Assembly (NCBI RefSeq): GCF_000348985.1 | Contig: NC_035928.1 | Location: 496,001-560,000 of the forward strand | Direction of reading: 5' to 3' | Length of the DNA stretch: 64,000 nucleotides | DNA from: Huiozyma naganishii CBS 8797 | Lineage: Eukaryota > Ascomycota > Saccharomycetes > Saccharomycetales > Saccharomycetaceae | Shown here: one piece after another, positions 30,368 to 39,117 of the stretch | How positions within the stretch are numbered: the stretch's first letter is position 1 | Layout: every line of letters begins with the position of its first letter | Made by a program: the position numbers and the translations under genes | Notes under the pieces: generated by a model | Databases searched by the model: none | What the model was told of the DNA's origin: nothing | The model's input: the letters and a program-made list of their open reading frames with translations, nothing else

Positions 30368-30898
30368 ATGGCTCCACAATTGAACAAACCACTACCAACC
30401 GGGGACTTTTCGTTCCAGTACATCGCCATCTCCCCCAAGGATGCTGACCAGGAGGCCTGCAAGATGCCGCAGAGTGTCAAGTGGGCTGACCTGATCAAGG
30501 ACAACAAGACAGTTGTGATCACTGGTGCTCCCGCTGCGTTCTCCCCCACGTGTTCCGTCTCGCACATCCCAGGGTACGTCAGTTACGCGGAGGAGTTGGT
30601 CGAGGATAAAGGTGTCGACCAGGTTGTTGTTGTCACGGTGGACAACCCGTTCGCCAACCAGGCGTGGGCGCGCAGTCTTGGCGTCAAGGACACCACGCAC
30701 TTGAAGTTCGCCTCTGACCCAGTGGCGAAGTTCGTCAAGTCGCTTGGGTACGAGTTCAAAGTCGGCGACGACGTTTTCTGGTCCGGGAGATGGACCGTCA
30801 TTGTCAAGGACGGCGTGGTCACATACGCTGCCTCTGAGAAGAACCCAGCGAGCGACGTCACCGTTACCTCCGTCGAGGAGGTCTTGGCACACTTGTAA
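30368..30898 (+). CDS. AHP1: Thiol-specific peroxiredoxin (alkyl hydroperoxide reductase)
   Basis: A protein of 176 aa, the same length as S. cerevisiae Ahp1. Type II (Prx5-like) peroxiredoxin that reduces organic hydroperoxides using thioredoxin, and can be urmylated. The peroxidatic Cys62 sits in PAAFSPTC and the resolving Cys31 in EACKMP; both positions are the same as in S. cerevisiae. No other cysteine is present, so the third cysteine (Cys120) of S. cerevisiae Ahp1 appears lost. Codon use is strongly biased, as expected for an abundant protein. The ATG directly follows a CA-repeat leader. Convergent with CCW12. Confidence 0.97.
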   Translation: MAPQLNKPLPTGDFSFQYIAISPKDADQEACKMPQSVKWADLIKDNKTVVITGAPAAFSPTCSVSHIPGYVSYAEELVEDKGVDQVVVVTVDNPFANQAWARSLGVKDTTHLKFASDPVAKFVKSLGYEFKVGDDVFWSGRWTVIVKDGVVTYAASEKNPASDVTVTSVEEVLAHL

Positions 30899-31155
30899 TT
30901 GTGCAAACCGTACGTACTAAATATATAAGTAAGTAATTAATTGAATCAAATTTATCTTCTATGAGAAGTTTAGTAGCGGTAGTAACGGTAGAGTAGTAGT
31001 AGTAGAATGCTTGTCTTTTGCTATATATAATGTTCTATATTAGATTAATGTTTATTTGTTTAATACACCTGTCTTGGCGTGTGAGAGGATGCACCCCTCA
31101 GCACGCTTATGAATACATAATGAGTAGTAGATTTAGAGTCCAACAAAGAAACTTA

Positions 31156-31569
31156 TTACAATAGGAAAGCAGCGGCACCGGCCAAAAGGGCGCCGGCAGC
31201 TGGGACAGCGTTAGCGGCAACACCCCCCTGGTAGGTGGAGGAGATGGTGTGCTTGGAGGAAGTGCCGTTCTTGGAGGCGGTGGCCTGGGAGGTTGGGGCT
31301 GGGGCAGCGGTGGTGTTCTTTGGGACAGCGGCCTCGGTGGTTGGGATTGGGCACCAGGTGGTGTACTTGGTGACGGTCTCGTTCTCGGTGACGGTGGCGG
31401 TGGAGACCAAAGCTGGGGAGACGGTCTCGTGACACTTGTCGTCCTCACAGTGGGTGATGGTGACCAAAGTGGTTTGAGAAGAGGTGGCGGTGGCAGTGGT
31501 GGTGGAGTTGAATTGGGCGGCAGCGACGGCAGAGACGGCGGCAACGGTGGCGACGGTAGAGAATTGCAT
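31156..31569 (-). CDS. CCW12: GPI-anchored cell-wall mannoprotein Ccw12
   Basis: A protein of 137 aa (S. cerevisiae 133). Abundant cell-wall mannoprotein important for wall strength at bud tips and sites of damage. Signal peptide about residues 1-18 (MQFSTVATVAAVSAVAAA). Two conserved motif pairs TLVTITHCEDDKC and ENETVTKYTTWCP contain the four cysteines. Ser/Thr/Ala-rich stalk with N-glycosylation sequons (NST, NET, NTT, NGT). C-terminal hydrophobic GPI signal (VPAAGALLAGAAAFLL). The synteny AHP1-CCW12-HOG1 is conserved. A TATATAAA box (minus strand, 31705-31698) lies about 130 bp upstream. Strong codon bias. Its S. cerevisiae ohnolog is the remnant YDR134C. Confidence 0.96.
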   Translation of the reverse strand: MQFSTVATVAAVSAVAAAQFNSTTTATATSSQTTLVTITHCEDDKCHETVSPALVSTATVTENETVTKYTTWCPIPTTEAAVPKNTTAAPAPTSQATASKNGTSSKHTISSTYQGGVAANAVPAAGALLAGAAAFLL

Positions 31570-32488
31570 TTTTGGAAAGTTAGGGTTTGAGTAAAGCGAG
31601 TGACTGAAGATAGATTGTTCTTGGTTTTTTTTTTCTATTATATGAGAGAGACAGAAGGAGAAGTTTCGAAATGCTATTTGCAGGAACTGGCCGTGAGTTT
31701 ATATATTCGAGAAAAACTGGAAAGGCAGCGAAAGCAAACACAGCGGGCGCGCTTCGCGTAATCACAGAGGTGCGTGTCTGTTGACAGTGCAAATAGAACC
31801 ACAAAACGTGCCCTTGCGCTGGGCAACCCGTGCTGCGTCGCTTAGTGCGTGCGTGCTATGTTTGTTTGTTTGTTTGTTTGTTGTGTGATGTGTCACCGCG
31901 CTGCGCTCAGCGAGAAAACTGTTTCCGCTTTGGGAAGGCGTGTGTGTCCAGAACCGCGGCGGGTGTGCTATTTTTAGCACCGCGGAGAGAAGCCGCGGAG
32001 AGGGCGTGTTCCACGGTTTCTGCGGGTGCTGCCCCGTTTTCGCGTCGCCCGCTGGGCCGCGCCCGCGCGGTGTCCCGATCGGGGAACCGTGCTGGTCCTT
32101 TCGGAGCACAGCGAAAAAAAACAGCCCGCCTGGCGAAAAGCCAAACAAAACGCGCCCCGGGCGGGAATCCGCTGCGCGTTTCGCGTCCCGGGGGTACCCG
32201 GCCAGCCCGCACGCGGCAGATCTGGAGGGAACCAGCAAGAGGGTCTTCTTTTCTCTTCTCTCTTCCCCCCACAGGGCGTCGGTGGCGTGTGTGGCCGGGT
32301 GGCGGCGTTGCGCTGGGTTAGTAAGTGCCTCGAGGATGGCAAAAAGACTTTGAAGGATACGGGTGCTAACCTTGCGCAACGTGGAGGGGAGGGCTCGAGG
32401 GGGGACACAGACACTGCCTTGTAGATACACTGCGCCAGGGAAGGAAGAGGCAAGAGACCCAACCAGGAGTGCAACACACAGACACGCT
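31570..32488. promoter_or_regulatory. GC-rich divergent CCW12-HOG1 intergenic region
   Basis: About 920 bp. The CCW12 side has the TATA box near 31700. A tetranucleotide repeat of TTTG (about six units) lies at 31859-31882. From about 31900 to 32450 the sequence is very GC-rich, with many CGCG, CCGCGG and GGGTACCC-type words, unusual for a yeast spacer. Long open frames here on several strands are by-products of that composition. A near-match to a Reb1 site (GTACCCGG) lies near 32192. No gene is supported. Confidence 0.5.
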
Positions 32489-33748
32489 ATGGCTACACAC
32501 GAGGAGTTTGTGAGGACGCAGATCTTCGGGACAGTGTTCGAGATTACGAACAGGTACACAGGGTTGAACCCGGTCGGGATGGGGGCGTTTGGGCTGGTGT
32601 GTTCTGCAACAGATACGCTGACGGCACAGCCCGTGGCGATAAAGAAGATCATGAAGCCGTTTTCAACGGCAGTGCTCGCGAAACGGACGTACAGGGAGTT
32701 GAAACTGCTCAAACACCTGAGACACGAGAATCTGATATGTCTGCAGGATATCTTCCTGTCGCCACTGGAAGACATATATTTCGTGACAGAGTTGCAGGGG
32801 ACCGACTTGCACAGGTTGTTACAGACAAGGCCCTTGGAGAAACAGTTTGTGCAATATTTTTTGTACCAGATCTTGAGGGGTTTGAAGTACGTGCATTCGG
32901 CTGGGGTCATCCACAGAGATTTGAAACCAAGTAACATCCTTATCAACGAAAACTGCGACCTCAAGATCTGCGATTTCGGGCTCGCGAGGATCCAGGACCC
33001 GCAGATGACAGGGTACGTCTCGACAAGGTACTACAGGGCACCGGAGATTATGCTCACGTGGCAGAAGTACGACGTGGAGGTCGATATCTGGTCTGCTGGC
33101 TGCATCTTCGCAGAGATGATCGAGGGGAAACCGCTGTTCCCAGGTAAGGACCACGTCCACCAATTCTCCATCATTACAGACCTCTTGGGGTCCCCCCCAG
33201 AGGACGTCATTAACACCATCTGCTCAGAGAACACTTTGAAATTCGTCACCTCGCTTCCGCACAGGGACCCGGTGCCCTTCCACGACAGGTTCAAGACAGT
33301 GGAACCAGATGCGGTAGATTTGCTAGCAAAGATGCTCGTGTTCGATCCAAAGAAGAGAATCACCTCCGCGGAGGCATTGGCACACCCGTACTTGGCACCT
33401 TACCATGACCCTACAGATGAACCAGTCGCAGACACAAAATTCGACTGGCACTTCAACGACGCAGATTTGCCAGTAGACACCTGGAGGGTCATGATGTACT
33501 CGGAGATTCTGGACTTCCACAAAATCGGCGGCACAAACGGACAGATAGACACCTCCGCCACGTTCGACGACCAAGTCGTCGCAGCCACCGCGGCGGCTGC
33601 AGAGGCGCAGGCGCAGGCGCATGCACAGGCACAAATCCGCAGGGACGGCGGAGTCGAGAAGCCAGCAGAGGACAAGCAGGGCCAAGAACAAGACGCCATC
33701 TCCAAATACGCAAACCAAGCAGTCCACTACGCCAACGAATTCCAGTAG
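32489..33748 (+). CDS. HOG1: Osmostress MAP kinase Hog1
   Basis: A protein of 419 aa (S. cerevisiae 435). p38-type MAP kinase of the high-osmolarity pathway. It is activated by Pbs2 and acts in cytosol and nucleus on glycerol synthesis and stress transcription. Kinase features: the Gly-rich loop [10 protein letters not shown], the AIKKIMKPF lysine, the [10 protein letters not shown] catalytic loop, DFG, and the TGY activation lip at Thr174/Tyr176. It is nearly identical to S. cerevisiae up to about residue 370. The C-terminal tail is shorter, with an Ala/Gln-rich repeat (about 368-384) and the conserved end HYANEFQ. The frame is open upstream to 32363, but the ATG at 32489 matches the family start. 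Confidence 0.98.
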   Translation: MATHEEFVRTQIFGTVFEITNRYTGLNPVGMGAFGLVCSATDTLTAQPVAIKKIMKPFSTAVLAKRTYRELKLLKHLRHENLICLQDIFLSPLEDIYFVTELQGTDLHRLLQTRPLEKQFVQYFLYQILRGLKYVHSAGVIHRDLKPSNILINENCDLKICDFGLARIQDPQMTGYVSTRYYRAPEIMLTWQKYDVEVDIWSAGCIFAEMIEGKPLFPGKDHVHQFSIITDLLGSPPEDVINTICSENTLKFVTSLPHRDPVPFHDRFKTVEPDAVDLLAKMLVFDPKKRITSAEALAHPYLAPYHDPTDEPVADTKFDWHFNDADLPVDTWRVMMYSEILDFHKIGGTNGQIDTSATFDDQVVAATAAAAEAQAQAHAQAQIRRDGGVEKPAEDKQGQEQDAISKYANQAVHYANEFQ

Positions 33749-34111
33749 AACTGCAGGAACAGCACGGGAAGGAAAGACAAAGGCGAACGCGAAGAAGACA
33801 CAGTACTGTATATTTTTCGTCTACTGGGAACATCTGTCCGCTATCCTCATCCAACCGTCGTGTATGTATAATCATTAATCCACTTCATTCATCTCTCTCT
33901 CTCTCTCCCTCTCTCTCTCTTTTTCTCCAATTACCAACGGTTTCATTAGACATATGTATGTGTGTATACGCACGACTACTGACTTTTCCCCTTGACTAGG
34001 ACGAGTACACACTGCGTCAGGCGAAGGTCAGTATTTTTGAACATAAGAAATACATAAATAAAAGGTAAAATGAAAAATAATACCATAAGAAAGGTACATG
34101 CAGGTATCATC
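33749..34111. repeat. HOG1-OPT1 convergent spacer with TC microsatellite
   Basis: A 363-bp spacer between two 3' ends. It contains an interrupted TC dinucleotide tract at about 33891-33924, followed by T-rich sequence, and AT-rich polyadenylation-like sequence near 34040-34080. No gene seen. Confidence 0.6.
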
Positions 34112-36484
34112 TCACCACCACTTCTGAGGGCCAAAGGTCTCATTCTTCTTCAAAGTATAGTACGTCTTGTACTTCCCATCGTATGTGTTCTTCCACACGG
34201 TGTTCCCCCACCATTTTATGTTCCCCGCAGGGTACTGCACACACAGGAAGATGATAACCACGGCAATCGCCACCCCAGTCTCCACAGCGGCCCCCATCAC
34301 GAAATTGTACTTGTTGAACCACCGTGGGAACCGCTTCCGGATTGTGAATAACATGTACCCCATCGCGAAGTACAATGTGTAGTTGTATGGTGTGCTTGGT
34401 GGGATGTTACCAGGCCCAGTGAAGAACACAGGAGTGTTGATATGCTTCAAGAATTGATTCTTCTTGAACACACGCTGCGCTGCGTACACTCCCAGAGGCA
34501 CAAGCAGACCGATTAGGAAAAACCACATTAGGGGACTGTACAGTCTGTGTGGGGAGAACAGATATTTGGGGAGAGACCAAATAATGGATGCATTGAACAT
34601 GGTACGACCGTTGGCACAGATAAATCCATCCTTTTGGGTCGTCGAGCAGACGTCGTCGATGTGCACGTACATCCATTCCTGGATACCGACGGTGACCATA
34701 CCAGATATAATGGTGGCGTACATTTGAATGAAAAATAGTAACCTAGGTGGAACCTTCATGTACACACCCAGTTTCAGATCTCTAGACAACTCAAGACCTT
34801 GCCTCATCACAATAAACCCGTACAGTTTGAACAGCAAGTTGGACATGGGTCTCAGGGGTAACATGTACCCGCAGATCAATTCGGTTATGATGTTCAAACC
34901 GACGTGTTGGTTCGTCATTGCCTCTAAAATACCTTGAGGGATAAAGTTGACCAAAGACAACATAATGGCAATGATAAAGGCCCAGACTGGGAGTCCTGAG
35001 TCAAAACCACAGACCGTCGCAAACCCTAAACCGGCAACCACAACCTGAACAATACCGTACCACCAGTCAGGACAATCATTGTAGTTCTTCAAGTATGTCC
35101 TCGTATGGATGTCTCGACCACCGTGGAAACGATTGGTAAACCCCTTCATGATATCTTTGCCGTGATACAGACCACAGTGCACAAATACAGCCACAACAGC
35201 TGCAAAATTTAGGGCATACGCCAACAAATACGAAAATGGAACCATGATGGGCGAATATTTCTTATATTTCTCCAAATTAATTGTGAAGTCTGGATTGATC
35301 ACTTTCGTAACATTGAACGATTTACCCGTGTTGTCATACGTGGTACCAGAAATGACCGGCATATACTTGGCGTACCAGACGTTATAGAAATAAAGGAAGG
35401 GCAAAACAATCATGAAAAAGATGAAAACGGAAGCGTAAGTGTTGGCAACGACGTAGAATGGAGTTGCAAAGACTGAACCTGTTAGCGCTTGAGAGATCTG
35501 GGTATAGTCAAAAGTCACTGGCATGAGCCCCATCCCGGACTTAACACCGAAAATCGTGTTGACAATAAAGTTATTCCTAGTTTTGGGACCCCATAGGATG
35601 ACATTGAAATTTGACAACCCTGTGAACAGGTAACCAGGGACCCAATACCAAACAAAACTACCAAGGAGAACAAAAAAGAAAAACCTGTATCTCGTAATTC
35701 TCCAACCGTTGACAATAGTCTTGTCGATAGCAGTATTGTGCAAAGAATCGAAAAGGGAAACAGCAATCAATGTTTGTGGCCAGACGCAGGCAGCTGGGTA
35801 CACAATCCATCTCCTTGTTAACCCTGCTGCACCGTATCCCAACATTTGAGAAGTCCAGACGAGCAGAAACTGGTAGCCGACGCTTTGCTTCTTCTTATAG
35901 AAAGCAGTCTGTGCGTTCAAAACGTACATAGCGTATGCTGTGCTCGATGTCAGGGCGACAGAGATTGTAACAATGGCATGCTCTTTCTTGGTGAAAGGAC
36001 CAGGGTTCAAATCGAAGAAATGGCAGCGCTTACATTTCCAGTCTGGTAACCACGAGAGTAGCTTTCCTATAGGATAGCAACAAACTTGAGCTACTAAAAA
36101 ATTGATTGTTAACGATGGGTACCTCAGGGAGAAAAACTGGTTGACTCCAGCAAAGAGTATAACGAAAACAGTAGTCAGAAACCATGTTCTCCAGTGATTG
36201 ATTTCAATTGTTGGGTCATCGCCGACTGGAACAACTGCCCTAACCTGTGCGTATGGCGAGTTTTTCATATCTGTTGGATCGCCTTCCCAATCCAAGCCAT
36301 CATCTTCTTCTTCCTCATCCTCAACGAATGATTGCACAGATTCGACTACAACACCTGTCTTCCCCTTTGTTTTTTCTATGGTGGAAGAAGTATCATACGA
36401 TATAATATTGGCCCCATGTTTCACGTAATGGACCTCCCCATCCTCCAAAGTGTGAACGCTCTCTTCCTCACTTGGAATACTCAT
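34112..36484 (-). CDS. OPT1: Oligopeptide/glutathione transporter
   Basis: A protein of 790 aa (S. cerevisiae Opt1/Hgt1 799). Proton-coupled plasma-membrane importer of glutathione and tetra-/pentapeptides. Close match to Opt1 through the whole membrane region: the INHWRTWFLTTVF entry helix, the family hallmark FFDLNPGPFTKKEH, SSTAYAMYVLNAQ, GILEAMTNQHVGLN, and the C-terminal LKKNETFGPQKWW. About a dozen or more hydrophobic helices. The N-terminal ~85 residues are acidic, probably cytosolic and regulatory. In S. cerevisiae OPT1 is YJL212C, so this is a relocated or independently retained copy. Divergent from CPS1, which hydrolyses peptides in the vacuole. Confidence 0.93.
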   Translation of the reverse strand: MSIPSEEESVHTLEDGEVHYVKHGANIISYDTSSTIEKTKGKTGVVVESVQSFVEDEEEEDDGLDWEGDPTDMKNSPYAQVRAVVPVGDDPTIEINHWRTWFLTTVFVILFAGVNQFFSLRYPSLTINFLVAQVCCYPIGKLLSWLPDWKCKRCHFFDLNPGPFTKKEHAIVTISVALTSSTAYAMYVLNAQTAFYKKKQSVGYQFLLVWTSQMLGYGAAGLTRRWIVYPAACVWPQTLIAVSLFDSLHNTAIDKTIVNGWRITRYRFFFFVLLGSFVWYWVPGYLFTGLSNFNVILWGPKTRNNFIVNTIFGVKSGMGLMPVTFDYTQISQALTGSVFATPFYVVANTYASVFIFFMIVLPFLYFYNVWYAKYMPVISGTTYDNTGKSFNVTKVINPDFTINLEKYKKYSPIMVPFSYLLAYALNFAAVVAVFVHCGLYHGKDIMKGFTNRFHGGRDIHTRTYLKNYNDCPDWWYGIVQVVVAGLGFATVCGFDSGLPVWAFIIAIMLSLVNFIPQGILEAMTNQHVGLNIITELICGYMLPLRPMSNLLFKLYGFIVMRQGLELSRDLKLGVYMKVPPRLLFFIQMYATIISGMVTVGIQEWMYVHIDDVCSTTQKDGFICANGRTMFNASIIWSLPKYLFSPHRLYSPLMWFFLIGLLVPLGVYAAQRVFKKNQFLKHINTPVFFTGPGNIPPSTPYNYTLYFAMGYMLFTIRKRFPRWFNKYNFVMGAAVETGVAIAVVIIFLCVQYPAGNIKWWGNTVWKNTYDGKYKTYYTLKKNETFGPQKWW

Positions 36485-37428
36485 TCAATTGTAATAAAGT
36501 ATCTTAATTTTGTTATGTTGCTACTGTGTGTGAGCATATTCAAATGAACCTTAGAAGCGAAAGACATATTCAAGAGGTTTCATAAAATGAAAAACCGTCA
36601 AGTAATTATACTCGGCAAAATTTTGATCTGATTACTTCATTCTTCCAAGAGGTGAGTCAAACATAGCGATTGACGATAATGAATACCACAATACTACGAG
36701 TTAGGACATATTTTGCTCCGAGTGAGACTTTCCCAGATGTGGCAGAGGTTTGTCTTGTGGAAGATAAAAATGTGGTGAGCACAATGGAAACATAAGTGCA
36801 GACGATAAGATACGACGCGCCACACGTCAGGAGAAAGCTTCGATTTTTAGAAGTACTTATCTCATCATGCATAATAACTAGTTGCTTCTGTTTTCTTTTT
36901 TGTTGCAATAAAAGCAACCTGGATAAAGCCACTACTTGGAAACTGTGGCGGAAATGTGTCAAGACAGATAGGAAAAAAAAGGAGAGAGAAAAAAAAATAA
37001 TCGAAATGTCTCAAGTATGGCTTTATCAGATAAGACAGGGAAATCCATGCTGTACGGTGTAAGTGAGAGTAACGGTGGGGTGAGTGTAGTTTCATGTGCT
37101 TGGCATTGCTTTATCAGTGCAGCCACGCATTCCAATGCTGTAGTGTTAAGATCTTTTAGAATATGAGATAATGATTTTCAAGCTTGGAAGTCAAAAAAAA
37201 GGCGATATCTGGATGATACTGTGGTTTTCTCTAATACAGAAGACTTGATTCCCCAACACATTCGCTCAGATTATGCACGATAAGTAAAGAAGATTTGGTA
37301 AACCGATTGTTCAAACATTGAGATCATTAGATAAATATGTGCCTTTGTTTTTTCTCTTTTTTGAGTCAAATATTGGAATCTTTATCAGGTACTCAGCAAG
37401 GTAACTAACTGGTCATATCCGGAAGAAA
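36485..37428. promoter_or_regulatory. Shared OPT1-CPS1 promoter with GATA, Gcn4 and Met31/32-type motifs
   Basis: 944 bp between divergent starts. GATA-factor sites: GATAAG at 36804-36809, 37029-37034 and 37279-37284, and CTTATC at 36856-36861. Gcn4 sites TGAGTCA at 36653-36659 and 37362-37368, one near each gene. AAACTGTGGCG at 36940-36950 is a Met31/32-type sulfur element. Its reverse, CCGCCACAG, differs by one base from the CCGCCACAC element described for S. cerevisiae HGT1/OPT1. This predicts joint control by nitrogen quality, amino-acid starvation and sulfur limitation. Small open frames here start with TTG or are too short to credit. Confidence 0.65.
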
Positions 37429-39117
37429 ATGGCTTTCATCCAAGACAAGACTTGGTTGGCAAGGTACTGGTTGATTTTGTTACCTTTGGGTACGTTGTTT
37501 TTCCTTTCTTTTGCGCCATCGAGAGGTGGTAGCGGAACCCTTAGAAGACCTTCTTGTCGGAAGATTGAACCATTGAAACCTGTATTTGATGGTTCCGTTC
37601 ATGAAATTCTACATGACAAATCGTATAAGCAACAGTCAATTAAAAGGCTGTCAGAAGCGGTTCAGATTAAGACAGATGTAGGTGATTATATTCCGGATCC
37701 CGAAGAATCTCTTGAGCCATGGTTGGCTTTCATCGACTTTCACAAATATTTGGAAAAGACGTTCCCGCTTGTTCATGAACACCTACAGTTGGAGAAGGTC
37801 AATCAGCTTGGGTTACTGTACACATGGAAGGGTACAAATGAGACGCTAAAGCCGGCAATGTTCATGGCGCACCAAGATGTGGTACCTGTGAATGAAGACA
37901 CTATTGATCAATGGAAATATGCACCATTTTCAGGGTACTACGAAAGTAGCACAGATCTGTTATGGGGCCGTGGCTCTAACGATTGTAAAAATTTGCTATT
38001 ATCAGAATTTGAAGCCATTGAGAAACTCTTGGAAGATGGATATGCTACTGAACGAACAATTTTGCTGGCAATTGGCTTTGACGAGGAGTCTGGTGGCAAA
38101 ATGGGTTCTGGAAGAATGGCTCCCATTCTGGATGAACGGTATGGTCGTAACGGAGTCCTCATCATTATTGATGAGGGGGAAGGTATCGTCGAGGTTGAGG
38201 ACGGGCTGTACATTGCCACCCCAATCCCAAATGAAAAAGGGACTGTCACTCTTGAGTTACACGTGGTTGGGAAAGGTGGACACTCTTCAGCACCACCAGA
38301 TCATACTACTATCGGTGTTGCCGCTCAACTGGTGAATAAGCTCGAAGATAACCCATTTCCTTTCCAATTTAAACCAGACAATCCCATATTTGGTTTATTG
38401 ACGTGCACTGCTGAACATTCGACTACTATTAACCCTAAATTGAAAGAAGCTATCTTGAATGCTGGGACGAGTAGCGCTGCAAATGAAGCGTTAAGTGCAC
38501 TTCTCGGTCGCAGTAAAGGATGGCGTGACACTATCAGAACCACACAAGCTATTGACATTATCAATGGTGGTACAAAGATTAATGCTCTGCCAGAAACTGT
38601 TAGAGTCATTACTAACTACAGGATTGATATGCATGACTCTGTCGAGGCAACCGTTCAAAGTGCTATTGACATTACTGAAAGTGTTGCTCTTAAGCAGAAC
38701 TATGGTGTTTTATTCAATGGCACATACTTGTTGCCACCCACCGAGAACGGGTATATCGAAGTGATTCAATACATTCCTATGAAAAAACCTCTACAGCCGT
38801 CTCCGGTCTCACCAAGTGATGGTCCTTTATGGGATGTTTTGGCTGGTACCATCCAAAACTTGTTTGAAAATGATATGTTTCCAGGCGAAAATAAAGAGTT
38901 ATACGTCACTACTGGTGTCTTCCCGGGGAATACAGACACGAAGCACTATTGGAACCTCAGCGATAACATATACAGATTTGTTGGGTCTACCTCCAAAGGT
39001 AGTCTTCTGAGTAACGTCCATTCCGTCAATGAAAACATGAACATGAAATCGCACTTATCAGCGATTGCGTTTGTATATGAGTTTATTATCAATGTGAGCT
39101 CGTTTCACGATGAGTAA
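37429..39117 (+). CDS. CPS1: Vacuolar carboxypeptidase S (M20 zinc peptidase)
   Basis: A protein of 562 aa (S. cerevisiae Cps1 576). Gly-X carboxypeptidase of the vacuole, delivered through the multivesicular-body pathway, releasing C-terminal residues from short peptides. One N-terminal membrane anchor (about residues 12-30), type II. M20 metal-site motifs: MAHQDVVPV (His148), WGRGSNDCKN (Asp185), FDEESGG (Glu219/220), IDEGEG and a C-terminal NVHSVNE (His531). Several N-glycosylation sequons. In S. cerevisiae CPS1 is YJL172W, elsewhere in the genome. Divergent pairing with OPT1 suggests joint peptide use. The start is the ATG at 37429, with the membrane anchor directly after it. Confidence 0.93.
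   Translation: MAFIQDKTWLARYWLILLPLGTLFFLSFAPSRGGSGTLRRPSCRKIEPLKPVFDGSVHEILHDKSYKQQSIKRLSEAVQIKTDVGDYIPDPEESLEPWLAFIDFHKYLEKTFPLVHEHLQLEKVNQLGLLYTWKGTNETLKPAMFMAHQDVVPVNEDTIDQWKYAPFSGYYESSTDLLWGRGSNDCKNLLLSEFEAIEKLLEDGYATERTILLAIGFDEESGGKMGSGRMAPILDERYGRNGVLIIIDEGEGIVEVEDGLYIATPIPNEKGTVTLELHVVGKGGHSSAPPDHTTIGVAAQLVNKLEDNPFPFQFKPDNPIFGLLTCTAEHSTTINPKLKEAILNAGTSSAANEALSALLGRSKGWRDTIRTTQAIDIINGGTKINALPETVRVITNYRIDMHDSVEATVQSAIDITESVALKQNYGVLFNGTYLLPPTENGYIEVIQYIPMKKPLQPSPVSPSDGPLWDVLAGTIQNLFENDMFPGENKELYVTTGVFPGNTDTKHYWNLSDNIYRFVGSTSKGSLLSNVHSVNENMNMKSHLSAIAFVYEFIINVSSFHDE

Noticed and set aside
29546..30567. Frames antisense to the YLR108C homologue and AHP1
   Set aside because: Shadows of two well-supported genes and of the AHP1 promoter; low-complexity His/Cys-Val content from repeats.
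31762..32964. 400-codon minus-strand frame over the CCW12-HOG1 spacer and HOG1 5' end
   Set aside because: GC-rich sequence is poor in stop codons; it overlaps HOG1 antisense and resembles no known protein.
36657..36962. 101-codon minus-strand frame between OPT1 and CPS1
   Set aside because: Starts with TTG and sits in the shared promoter; no similarity.
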